Of a stretch of 56,351 bases of DNA, positions 9,318 to 19,200 are shown piece after piece. Below the pieces are notes generated by a model that ran no database searches, was not told where the DNA came from, and saw nothing but the letters and a program-made list of their open reading frames with translations. The stretch comes from Melioribacter sp051488665 (GTDB lineage: Bacteria; Bacteroidota; Ignavibacteria; Ignavibacteriales; Melioribacteraceae), in NCBI RefSeq assembly GCF_051488665.1, contig NZ_JBPSEG010000016.1, forward strand, positions 1 through 56,351, in the 5' to 3' direction. The translations under genes and the position numbers were made by a program. Every line of letters begins with the position of its first letter. The stretch's first letter is position 1.

Positions 9318-11690
9318 ATGACGCATATTAATACGAGAACTGACTTAAAATGCAATTTTACGCCTGTATTTAAAAACTTATTGTATCTGTTTGCCGTATT
9401 GTTTTTGATGAGCGGATTTATTTATCCGAATAATCATAGTTTTAAAATTGGTAAGCATGACTTTTTATTAGACGGTAAACCATTCCAGATCAGATGCGGC
9501 GAATTGCATTTTGCGCGTATTCCGAAAGAATACTGGCGCCACAGGATTAAAATGATGAAAGCCATGGGCATGAATACAATATGCGCATATCTTTTCTGGA
9601 ATTTTCACGAAAGAACGCCCGGCAATTTCAAATGGGACGGCGAAGCCGACGTAGTGGAATTTTGTAAAATCGCGCAAGAGGAAGGATTGTGGGTCATCCT
9701 GAGACCGGGACCATATGTGTGCGCCGAATGGGAAATGGGGGGACTTCCCTGGTGGCTCTTGAAAAACGAAAACATAAAACTGCGAACGAAAGACCCTTTA
9801 TTTGTTAATGCCGCTCGTAATTATTTAAAGGAAGTTGGTCGTGTTCTGGCGCCGCTTCAAATTTCAAACGGCGGGCCTATTATTATGGTTCAGGTTGAAA
9901 ACGAGCACGGCTTTTATGCGGACGACCCTGAATATATGGGAATTATAAAAGACGCTATTCTGGATGCCGGTTTTAATGTGCCGTTGTTTGCTTGCAATCC
10001 GACTTACCATCTCGATAAAGGTTATAGGAAAGATATTTTTCCGGTTGTAAATTTCGGCTCCAATCCTGAAGAAGCTTTCCGTGCATTGAGGAAAATTCTG
10101 CCCGAAGGACCTCTTATGTGCGGCGAGTTTTATTCGGGATGGTTCGATACGTGGGGAAATCCGCATACCTTCGGTAAAATCGACCGGTACCTGGAGGATA
10201 TGGAATATATGCTTAAAACCGGAGCTTCTTTCAGTATTTATATGGCGCACGGGGGAACTACTTTCGGATTCTGGGCGGGGGCGGACAGACCTTTCAAACC
10301 CGATGTTTCGAGCTACGATTACGGCGCTCCGGTTACGGAAGCGGGATGGGCATCGGAAAAATTTTACGCTACGCGTAATCTGATTTCAAAATATTTAATG
10401 CCGGGCGAAGAACTGCCGGAGCCGCCGGAACAAAACCCGGTTATTACAATTCCGTCTTTTGAGCTCGTCGAGTTTGCTCCGTTATTCGAAAATTTACCCG
10501 ATCCGAAAATATCTTCCGAACCGAAAACAATGGAATTTTATGACCAATCGAGGGGTAGTATTTTATACCGCGTTGTTTTACCGCCGGGAGAGGAAGCGGT
10601 TTTCAAAGCTGAAGGCGTACACGATTTTGCGTGGGTATTTTTAAACAATAAAAAGCTCGGCGTATTAGACAGGCGCAAACAAAATTATGAAATAAAAATA
10701 CCCGAGAGAGATACCGAAAGCGTTCTCGATATCTTTGTACACGCTATGGGACGTATCAATTTCGGTCCCGAGGTTCACGACAGGAAAGGTTTGATATCTC
10801 CGGTAATTTTTAGGGATAAGAGGAATAATTTAATCGACGTCCAAGAATGGAAAATTTATAATTTTTCGTATGACTCCGTAATGTTGAGCAACCTTAAGTA
10901 CGATAAAGCGAAAGAAAAGATTAGCGTCCCAGGAGTATGGCGCGGCGAATTCTCGATTGACAAAAAAGGCGACACTTTTCTCGATATGAGGAGATGGGGA
11001 AAAGGAGTCGTATGGATTAACGGACATTGTTTGGGACGTTTCTGGAATATCGGACCGACTCAAACAATGTACATTCCGGCTCCATGGTTAAAGAAAGGAA
11101 AAAACGAGATTTTGGTTCTGGATATTCTCGGTCCGGAAGAACCGGTATTGCAGGGTCTTAATGAACCGATTTTGAATATGCTGCTGCCGGGTAAGGACTT
11201 TACTCTCTCGAAACGTCCCGATGTTAAATTCAATGTTTCAAATACGGCGCCTGTACGGGCGGGCGCGTTTGAAAATGATAATAATATGGAATCGGTTCGT
11301 TTTAATAAACCGGCAAAGGGAAGATATTTCTGTATCGAAATATTAAACGCACATGGCGGAAATCGCTCTACGGGCATTGCCGAACTCGATTTGTTTGATA
11401 TTAATGGCGAGCCGTTAAGCCATCAATCGTGGACTATTGCATATGTCAGCAGCGAAGAATTAGTCGAAGAAAACGGCGCCGCCGAAAACGCCATCGACGG
11501 ACAAACATTCAATTGTTGGATAACTGAGTCGAAAGAAGGCAATACAGAATACCCGCATTATTTGGTTGTCGATCTCGGAAAGGAAACGGAAATATCGGGA
11601 TTGAGATATGTGCCTGTGACTGGGAAAGATAATACAGGCAAAATAAGAGAATACAAAATTTACATTGGGAACGATATAATAAAGAAGTAA
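9318..11690 (+). CDS. GH35 beta-galactosidase with C-terminal discoidin-like domain
   Basis: 790 residues. A hydrophobic stretch near residues 18-36 (NLLYLFAVLFLMSGF) is the signal/anchor, preceded by a long hydrophilic N-region. The catalytic GH35 barrel (about 45-360) is unmistakable: HFARIPKEYW, WNFHERTPG, RPGPYVCAEWE. Acid/base is E196 in VQVENEHG; nucleophile is E270 in MCGEFYSGW. Two jelly-roll regions follow, and the C-terminus (about 650-790, ending in VDLGKETEISGLRYVP) has an F5/8-type (discoidin, CBM32-like) fold signature. It should remove terminal beta-galactose from galactan side chains. It is the last gene of the first block; a new promoter lies in the following 140 bp. Confidence 0.93.
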   Translation: MTHINTRTDLKCNFTPVFKNLLYLFAVLFLMSGFIYPNNHSFKIGKHDFLLDGKPFQIRCGELHFARIPKEYWRHRIKMMKAMGMNTICAYLFWNFHERTPGNFKWDGEADVVEFCKIAQEEGLWVILRPGPYVCAEWEMGGLPWWLLKNENIKLRTKDPLFVNAARNYLKEVGRVLAPLQISNGGPIIMVQVENEHGFYADDPEYMGIIKDAILDAGFNVPLFACNPTYHLDKGYRKDIFPVVNFGSNPEEAFRALRKILPEGPLMCGEFYSGWFDTWGNPHTFGKIDRYLEDMEYMLKTGASFSIYMAHGGTTFGFWAGADRPFKPDVSSYDYGAPVTEAGWASEKFYATRNLISKYLMPGEELPEPPEQNPVITIPSFELVEFAPLFENLPDPKISSEPKTMEFYDQSRGSILYRVVLPPGEEAVFKAEGVHDFAWVFLNNKKLGVLDRRKQNYEIKIPERDTESVLDIFVHAMGRINFGPEVHDRKGLISPVIFRDKRNNLIDVQEWKIYNFSYDSVMLSNLKYDKAKEKISVPGVWRGEFSIDKKGDTFLDMRRWGKGVVWINGHCLGRFWNIGPTQTMYIPAPWLKKGKNEILVLDILGPEEPVLQGLNEPILNMLLPGKDFTLSKRPDVKFNVSNTAPVRAGAFENDNNMESVRFNKPAKGRYFCIEILNAHGGNRSTGIAELDLFDINGEPLSHQSWTIAYVSSEELVEENGAAENAIDGQTFNCWITESKEGNTEYPHYLVVDLGKETEISGLRYVPVTGKDNTGKIREYKIYIGNDIIKK

Positions 11691-11716
11691 AAATTATTGC
11701 CTCGCTTTGAATTTTA

Positions 11717-11745
11717 TTGACATAACGAGGTTAAAAAAATATATT
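11717..11745 (+). promoter_or_regulatory. Near-consensus sigma70 promoter of the transport/GH53 block
   Basis: TTGACA at 11717-11722 and TATATT at 11740-11745 are separated by exactly 17 bp, the optimal spacing. The predicted start point is about 11752, about 79 bp before the ATG at 11831. It is the best promoter match seen among the intergenic regions of this locus and marks the start of a separate transcription unit. Confidence 0.75.
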
Positions 11746-11759
11746 GCAAACGATTGTAA
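11744..11759. promoter_or_regulatory. LacI-family-type operator palindrome over the transcription start
   Basis: TTGCAAACGATTGTAA is an imperfect dyad centred on CG, the hallmark of LacI/GalR-family operators, and it matches most positions of the cre-like pattern WTGNAANCGNWNNCA. It overlaps the end of the -10 box and the predicted start point, an ideal place for repression. No LacI-family gene is present in the window, so the regulator would be encoded elsewhere. Confidence 0.6.
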
Positions 11760-11830
11760 TAAGGTTTTGCGGATAATCGGATGTAAAATAGCTTTTGCTC
11801 TTAATCTTGTTCGAAAGGAAATAATTTTTT

Positions 11831-13480
11831 ATGATAAACCCGCTTCTTATATTAATTGCTTTCGTATTTTCTCAGCATCAAACGATTGTGGGAAAATCAG
11901 CGGCAGATTATCACGACACACTCGCCGTCGTGGACAAGAAAATTATTACTACAGACTTTTATAAAAAACTTTATCAGGAAAAAATTACCCGTTTCGGTCT
12001 TCAGGATAATTACGACGTTAGACTTCAGTTCCTCAATAACCTTTTAAATGATGAAATACTTTTGCGCGAAGCTTTGAATCGCAACTATGATAAAACGCCC
12101 GGGGCAATTAACGAGCTCAACAGAATTAAAATTCAAAAACTCCTCAACCGTTTCGTCGAACTCGAAATCAGTCCCGAAATAAATATCACCGAAGAATATC
12201 TGAAAGATTTATTCATAAAACTGAATACGAAAATTCTGGTAAGACATATCTATGCCGACACAAAAGAAAAAGCGAATAAAATTTATAAACAAATTATTTC
12301 ACGCGAAAAAACTTTTGAGGAGGCAGCGCGAGAAAATTTTAAAGACGCCGAACTAAAAAACAACGGCGGATTACTCGGTTATATCGCGATCGACGAAACA
12401 GACCCGGAGTTCGAAAAAGTTGCGTTTTCGCTTCAACCCGGCGAAGTTTCAAAACCCGTTAAGACCGTCTATGGTTACAGTATTATCCGCGTCGACGATA
12501 TTAAAAGAAATCCGCTCGTTACGGAAAACGAATATCTTAAATCTCTTTCGAGTCTGAAAGCCTTTGCCAGAAAAAGAATTTATGAAGACTCATTGAAACA
12601 ATTCACCCGCAGACTCAGTGACAAGCTAAAAGTTGAATTCAACGAAGAAGCGCTTGACCGGCTTTACATGTTTTTTAATGGCTCAGGACGAAGGGAAGTT
12701 ACAGAAAAAGATAATGACGCCGTTGTGCTTACTTCTTCTATCGGAAAATGGAAAATGAATGAATTGTTGAGCGAATTAAATTCCACGCCTGCCCGTCAAT
12801 TGAAGTGGATTAGATCGAAAGAAAATCTCCGTGATTTTTTAAAAGGTTTGGTCAATAGAAAATATATTATCGACTACGCTAAAAATAAAAAGTACGATCA
12901 ATCGGATGCTTATAAAAAAGAAGTTCAATATGAATTCGAATCCTACCTCATTTCGCGCATTTCCGAAGACCTGAAAAAAAACATTACAATTCCGGACGAT
13001 TCGCTAGTGTCGTATTACGAAAAAAACAAGGATTATTTTAAGTATAAGCCTCAAATCAGAATAAGCCTAATTTTAGTCGATAACGAAAACACAGCCGTAA
13101 AAATCAAAGATGAATTGACCGCAGGAATTTCATTTGAAAAATTGGCTCTAAATTATTCAATACAAAAAGCGACGGCGGTTAAAGGAGGCGACGCCGGTTA
13201 TTTCGGACTCGACCGGCTCGATTACCTTGCCGACACTCTTTGGAATTCAAAGCCGGGTCAATGGCACGGACCTTTCCTCGAAGATTCAAAGTTCTTGTTT
13301 GTTAAGGTTACGGATAAAATAGAACCGCAGACGATTCCTTTCGAGGAATTAAAAGCTGACATCCGGAACATGTTAGTGGAAACGAAGTGGCTTTCGGAAA
13401 AAAATAAAATTATCGACTCATTAAAAAGAAACGTCGATATACACGTTTATAAAGAAAAATTATTAAAAGTAAAAATATGA
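11831..13480 (+). CDS. Periplasmic parvulin-type peptidyl-prolyl isomerase (two PPIC domains)
   Basis: 549 residues. The N-terminus is hydrophobic (MINPLLILIAFVF), consistent with export. A SurA-like N-region (about 30-130) is followed by a first parvulin domain (about 134-235; ILVRHIYADTKEKA, GGLLGYI, GYSIIRVDDI) and a second, more divergent one (about 400-500; RISLILVDN, GGDAGYFG, LFVKVTDK). The fold helps outer-membrane proteins mature. Its position directly before the TonB receptor, with stop and start codons overlapping by 4 bp (ATGA), suggests a dedicated chaperone for the large receptor and secreted proteins encoded downstream. It is first after the promoter/operator pair. Confidence 0.85.
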   Translation: MINPLLILIAFVFSQHQTIVGKSAADYHDTLAVVDKKIITTDFYKKLYQEKITRFGLQDNYDVRLQFLNNLLNDEILLREALNRNYDKTPGAINELNRIKIQKLLNRFVELEISPEINITEEYLKDLFIKLNTKILVRHIYADTKEKANKIYKQIISREKTFEEAARENFKDAELKNNGGLLGYIAIDETDPEFEKVAFSLQPGEVSKPVKTVYGYSIIRVDDIKRNPLVTENEYLKSLSSLKAFARKRIYEDSLKQFTRRLSDKLKVEFNEEALDRLYMFFNGSGRREVTEKDNDAVVLTSSIGKWKMNELLSELNSTPARQLKWIRSKENLRDFLKGLVNRKYIIDYAKNKKYDQSDAYKKEVQYEFESYLISRISEDLKKNITIPDDSLVSYYEKNKDYFKYKPQIRISLILVDNENTAVKIKDELTAGISFEKLALNYSIQKATAVKGGDAGYFGLDRLDYLADTLWNSKPGQWHGPFLEDSKFLFVKVTDKIEPQTIPFEELKADIRNMLVETKWLSEKNKIIDSLKRNVDIHVYKEKLLKVKI

Positions 13481-16233
13481 AAATGAAACGCGCATTTTTA
13501 ATATTCCTGATTTTAACAACAATTCCGTTCGTACTCAATGCCCAGGGAAAAATTGCCGGAAAAGTAATTGACAAATCGACCGGCGAGCCGATCGTAGGCG
13601 CCAATATAATAATTGAAGGCACTAATCTCGGAGCGGCGAGCGATATCGACGGCGAGTATGTTATTGTAAGAGTTCCTTCCGGAAAATACAATGTGGCGGC
13701 GTCTTATATCGGATATCAAAAAGTAATTACGCAAAATGTTCAGGTGCTGAACGACCTTACTACGCGCCTCGATTTTGAATTAACGCCGAGCGATGTTAAA
13801 ATAGGCGAAGACATTGTTGTCGTGGCTCAGGCTCCCCTTGTTAAAAAAGATTTAACCGCTACGGAAGCGCGTGTCACTTCCGAAGAAATCAGACAGCTTC
13901 CGCTTCAGGATCTCAACAGTCTTATAACATTGCAAGCCGGAGTCAACAGAGACGCCGGCGGGGGAATTCATATACGAGGAGGCAGATCGAGCGAAATTTC
14001 GTACCTCATTAACGGTATCAGTATAACCGACGATTTTTCACGCTCCCAGGCTCTTCAGGTGGAAACGGAATCCGTTCAGGAACTTCAGGTTATCAGCGGC
14101 ACTTTCAACGCCGAATACGGAAACGCTATGAGCGGCGTAGTGAATATTATTACGAAAACCGGAGGCTCCAAATTTCAGAGCAATTTCGAAGTCTGGACGG
14201 GCCACTATTTGAGTAATCATACCGACATCTTTTGGAATATCGACGATTTTAATCCGACGGCAAATTTCAATCTTCAGGCTTCGGCAGGCGGACCGCTATT
14301 TGATGACGACGTTCATTATTTCTTTGCTCTCAGAAAATATTACGACGGCGGCTATATTTACGGAAGAAATATCTATTCTCCTCAGGGCAGATTTAAATTC
14401 GAGAACGGTCAACTGGTGGAAAATCCGGGCGACAGTTCATACGTGTCGATGAATTCGAGCGACAGATGGAGCGGACAGGGGTCTTTAAGCTGGCAAATGT
14501 TCGATAATCTTAAATTGAAAATTGACGCTTTCGGCAGCTCGGAAAAAAATCGGTTCTACGACCACGTTTACAGACTTAATCCTTACGGTACAATGGGCGG
14601 CAAGTCCACAGGTTATACTCTCTTTGCAAATTTAACGCACCTGATTCATCAAAACACTTTTCAGGAGTTTACCGTAGCTTATAAATACAACGATTATAAA
14701 TCGAGACTTTATGAAGACCCGTTTGATCCGCGTTATGTTCATCCCGATTCTTTGAACGTTCCGGGTTATCACTTCCTCCGGGCGGGAACGAATCTGAACA
14801 GATTCCAGCGGAATACCAGGAGCGTTATTCTTAAATGGGATTTTACAAGCCAGATTGATAAAATCAATTTGGTTAAATTCGGCGTTGAGTATCAAACAGA
14901 CAAAGTGTTTTATGAAAATATCAATTTGATTCCCGCTGTTGACGAACACGGACAGCAAATTCAACCGTTTGTGCCTGCTATACAAACAATCGACTCGCCT
15001 CAGCACGACCGTTTTGAAAGAACACCCGATAAATTCAGCGCTTATATTCAGGACAAAATCGAATTTGAAAGTCTCATTATTAATATCGGATTGAGATTCG
15101 ATCTCTTTAATCCCAACGGCAAAATTCCCGTCGATCCTTCCGATCCTAATATTTATAATCCATTCAAACTCGAGCATATTTATAAGGATATAAACAACGA
15201 CGGAAAAATAGGTCTCGACGAACAGACCGAAGCAAATAAATTTACGCTCGAAGAAAAAGAAAGTTTTTGGTATAGAGAAACGACAGTTAAAACTCAATTG
15301 AGTCCGCGGCTCGGCATTGCTTATCCGATTACCGACAAAGGAATTATCAGATTTTCATACGGAATCTTTCAGCAAATTCCCGAATACGGACAACTCTATA
15401 TCGGCGACCAGTATAAGTTGACTTCGGCTCAGGGAATTCAGGGACCGTTTGGAAATCCCGACTTAAAACCTCAACGGACTACGATTTATGAATTAGGGCT
15501 TCAGCAACAATTCTTTGAAGATTTTGCAATAGACATTACGGCTTTTTATCGCGATATACGCGACTGGATTTCGTCGAGCCAGCCGATTCCGACTTTTCTT
15601 GCAGGTATTTCGTATTCAAAAAGAATCAACCGGGATTTTGCCAACGTCAGAGGCATAACTCTGGCAGTGAACAAAAGATTTACAAACAATTATTCGTTCG
15701 GCGTTGATTATACATTTCAGATAGCCGAAGGTACAAATTCCTCGCCCGACCAGGAATTCTTTTCGCAATTAAACGGAGCCGAGCCTACAAAAGTTTTAAC
15801 TCCGCTCGATTGGGATCAAACTCATACTTTGAACGCCAATGTTTACGTAGGAGGCGAAACCTGGGGAGCCAGTATTATTTCGTCGCTTCATACGGGTCAG
15901 CCGTATACTCCTACATTTATTGCAGGCGCTTATAGCGGAAGAAATGTGTTGGCGGGTCTGGCGAGCAACAGTCGCAGAAAACCGTTGATTGCCAGAGTCG
16001 ATCTGGAAGTCAGAAAAAATATTAAGGTTCTTAATTCCGACGTGCAATTTTTTGTAAAGGTGTTTAATCTCTTTGACGCAAAAAATCCCGTTTTGGTTTT
16101 CGGAGACACGGGTAAACCCGATTTTACTATAGAACAACTGCAAGTTCGCGATTATGACCCGGATTGGTTCGTATATCCGAATTTCTATAGCGAACCGCGC
16201 AGCCTTTACGTAGGAACAAAAATTTCATTTTAA
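13477..16233 (+). CDS. TonB-dependent outer-membrane receptor with carboxypeptidase-like N-domain
   Basis: 918 residues. Signal peptide (FLIFLILTTIPFVLNAQ), then a CarbopepD-regulatory-like domain (about 25-108; GKVIDKSTGEPIVGANI), a plug domain (about 112-235; GGIHIRGGRSSEISYLING, NAEYGNAMSGVVNIITK) and a 22-strand-type barrel ending in the aromatic YVGTKISF. It should import a ligand across the outer membrane using TonB energy, here probably galacto-oligosaccharides. It has the N-terminal extension of SusC-like receptors but no SusD gene follows; instead a very large secreted protein and a PorV homologue follow. Whether it is a true SusC or a more general receptor cannot be settled by eye. 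Confidence 0.88.
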   Translation: MKMKRAFLIFLILTTIPFVLNAQGKIAGKVIDKSTGEPIVGANIIIEGTNLGAASDIDGEYVIVRVPSGKYNVAASYIGYQKVITQNVQVLNDLTTRLDFELTPSDVKIGEDIVVVAQAPLVKKDLTATEARVTSEEIRQLPLQDLNSLITLQAGVNRDAGGGIHIRGGRSSEISYLINGISITDDFSRSQALQVETESVQELQVISGTFNAEYGNAMSGVVNIITKTGGSKFQSNFEVWTGHYLSNHTDIFWNIDDFNPTANFNLQASAGGPLFDDDVHYFFALRKYYDGGYIYGRNIYSPQGRFKFENGQLVENPGDSSYVSMNSSDRWSGQGSLSWQMFDNLKLKIDAFGSSEKNRFYDHVYRLNPYGTMGGKSTGYTLFANLTHLIHQNTFQEFTVAYKYNDYKSRLYEDPFDPRYVHPDSLNVPGYHFLRAGTNLNRFQRNTRSVILKWDFTSQIDKINLVKFGVEYQTDKVFYENINLIPAVDEHGQQIQPFVPAIQTIDSPQHDRFERTPDKFSAYIQDKIEFESLIINIGLRFDLFNPNGKIPVDPSDPNIYNPFKLEHIYKDINNDGKIGLDEQTEANKFTLEEKESFWYRETTVKTQLSPRLGIAYPITDKGIIRFSYGIFQQIPEYGQLYIGDQYKLTSAQGIQGPFGNPDLKPQRTTIYELGLQQQFFEDFAIDITAFYRDIRDWISSSQPIPTFLAGISYSKRINRDFANVRGITLAVNKRFTNNYSFGVDYTFQIAEGTNSSPDQEFFSQLNGAEPTKVLTPLDWDQTHTLNANVYVGGETWGASIISSLHTGQPYTPTFIAGAYSGRNVLAGLASNSRRKPLIARVDLEVRKNIKVLNSDVQFFVKVFNLFDAKNPVLVFGDTGKPDFTIEQLQVRDYDPDWFVYPNFYSEPRSLYVGTKISF

Positions 16234-16252
16234 AAATTTTATAGAGTGTTTT

Positions 16253-19200
16253 ATGATCAAAGCAAAATACTTTCTGTTGTTAATCTTTGGTTTCGTTTTT
16301 ATTTCCGAAGGACAGGTGTTGCAACACAAGCCGTCCGATTTCAGAGCCGACGTAAATTACCGGAGGAATTCTAATGTCGACGGGAATAATATAAGGGCTA
16401 CTATTTTTAATTCGGGATACAGCGGCGACCCGTCCAACCGTCCCGACTATATCGATTACGAATGGCCCAAGAATACGAACAGAATTTACATTGCCCTGGT
16501 TGAAATATTTCTCGGCGGCGAGGTTATTGGCAATACCGGCGAAAAAATTTATCTGGTTGAAATTCCTACAGGCAGGACAGACCCGGTTACGGGTAATTCG
16601 TGGAATATTGAACCTGTGCCCGGTTTTGTTAATCCGCAACAAACGGAAATTGCAAGAAGCGACGATCCGAACTCATGGCCTTCTGCGGTACAAGGCGGTT
16701 GGCGGGATAAACGCTCAGACCCGATTGATCCCGGCTGGGTCGGCTCCTGGAACGGCTTCTTCGGTAAAAATATTTTTAATGCAGACCAGGAATTTTATTA
16801 TGTGACTTCCGACGACCTTTACAAGCGTCAGCCTTATACGCCCGATACTACAGACCCGTCTCGCGGAGGCTTGGGACTGTTGATGGATGTTAGGACTCTG
16901 GCCTGGTCTCAGGTGCTGATAAACGATGTTCTTTTTTTCATTCACGACATTAAAAACGACGGAACAAAAACAATCGAAAAAACATCGTTCTGTCTGTTCG
17001 TAGCCGACTGGGTAGGAGGCGATGCGCCGGACGATTATCCTTACGTCGATTTGCAAACGGCTACTACATTTTTAACCGACGCCGACAGAATCGGAACGGA
17101 AGCTTTTGGCGCCAATCCGGTAGGCGTTGCCTCTCTCAAGTATATCGAAACTCCCGGCAATCAGGTAAACGGAATTGACGACGACGGCGATTCCGACGAA
17201 CATCCCGATTTGGTTACATTGATTCCGGATTCGGAAAACAGAATTCCTCATTTTACCGCGGAAGATTTTCAAGCAAGGTTTATAAGACCCGGCGATAAAA
17301 TTGTTCTTATCGAACCGAATACGTATAACAGAATAATTACGACGTACCCGGCAAACGGCGGAACGGTAAAGAGTCTCGGAAAAGAATATTATCTGCCGCC
17401 TGAAGGCATTACTGTTTTCGAAGATACTCTGGCTAACGGACTCGACGAAGATTTCGACGGACTGATAGACGAAAAAGAAACCCTTCATCTTTATCATATC
17501 AATGAAATTACTCAAACTACGAACCCGGTTCGTTACATAAATTACTTGATTTTTAATCCCGGAGACACGGTTAAAAGAGGATTTGCAGTAGCGGGTTTGA
17601 ATGCGGAATGGAATTATTTTAATGTGGCTCCGATGATCGACGAATCGCGGGACGACGGTTTCGATAACGATAACGACTGGGATTCGTTTCTTGACGATAA
17701 CGGACTCGACGGAGTCCGGGGCAGCGGGGACGAAGGGGAAGGCGACGGTAAACCTTCCAGCGGAGCCGGCACAGAATTCCCCGGCGAACCGAGTATCGAT
17801 AAAACGGACGTAAGCGAGACCGATTTAATCGGCATTACATCCGCGCTTCAAATTCCCGACGGAACCCTCAATTTCAATACCGCACCGGATAAAGGAATGT
17901 GGGATTTGCTGATGACGCCCGGTCGTATCAATCTTGTAAGGCAGGTCGGCGAATTTCAAACTTACGTATCGTCGGGATATTTCCCGATTTTGCCCGGTCA
18001 ACGCCAAAGAATGGCAGTCTCGGTTGCCATAGCGGGCGGCGGAAATACTAAGGACGCCGACATCGAAAGCGTAATTAAAAAACAACGGCAAGCTACTACG
18101 GCATATGCAGCCGATTATCAGTTTGCTCAAGCTCCGCTTCAGGTTACCTTGACAGCCGTTGCCGGCGATGGTCAGGTTACTCTTTACTGGGACGACGAAG
18201 CCGAGAAATCGTTCGACCGTTATATAAACAAAATCGGCGGCAACGGGCACGACTTCGAGGGTTATCGTATTTACAGAGCTACTGACGCGGCTTTTCAGGA
18301 TGCAAAGGTAATTACAGACGCTTACGGCGTTAAAACTTTATTGCGTCCCATTGCGCAGTTCGATTTGAAAGACGGAATAACGGGGCTTCATCCGATCGAT
18401 ATTAACGGCGTTAAATTCGACCTCGGCAACGATACCGGTTTAAAACACGTTTATGTTGACAGAGACGTCGTAAACGGACAAAGATATTTCTATGCCGTTA
18501 CGGCATACGATTTCGGATACGAACCCGCTCGTATTCCTCCGACCGAAACGCCTATCCAGGTAAATGTTTATAACGACGGGACGATAACGCACAGTAAAAA
18601 TGTGGCTATTGTTCGTCCGACTGCTTCAGCCGCGGGTTATCTGCCTCCCGAAGTCGAATATTTCGAACATTCCGAAGGAGGGGCGACCGGAAGCGTTAAT
18701 ATCAACGTTATTGACCCGTTGAGTATTAAAAATGGTCATGAATATGAAATTACGTTTAAGGATACTATTCTTAAAATAGAAAACAGAGATGTAGCCAAGA
18801 CTTCTTCGTTTTCTCTTAAAGATGTAACCGGGGGCGTCTACTTGCTTGTAGACGATCCGAGAACGGAATTCGAAGACGAATTGCCTGTTATCGACGGATT
18901 TCAACTTTCATTTAATAATGTGCAGGATATATCGATAAATAATCTCAAAACCGGCTGGAATGACGATGGGGTATATCAATTCAATTTCGAACCCGTGTTA
19001 TATCTTACAATTAAAGGAATCCAAAAACCGAGCGACTATAAAATCATTATCGGCGAGCCGGGACTTGCTTTTTCGAAAGACACCACGCTTTTCGGTAGGC
19101 ATTTTCCGTCCGTCCCCGTAAATTTTAAGGTTGTTAATGTAACCGAAGACAAAGAGATCGAATTTGTTTTCAGCGAACGCGACGGAAACGACGGCAGATT

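Noticed and set aside
11707..11964. 85-codon frame before the parvulin gene
   Set aside because: Overlaps the promoter/operator and runs out of frame into the parvulin gene; no domain.
14632..15297. 221-codon antisense frame in the TonB receptor gene, and similar frames such as 1475-2098
   Set aside because: Antisense shadows of strongly conserved genes, with no start signals or domain content.
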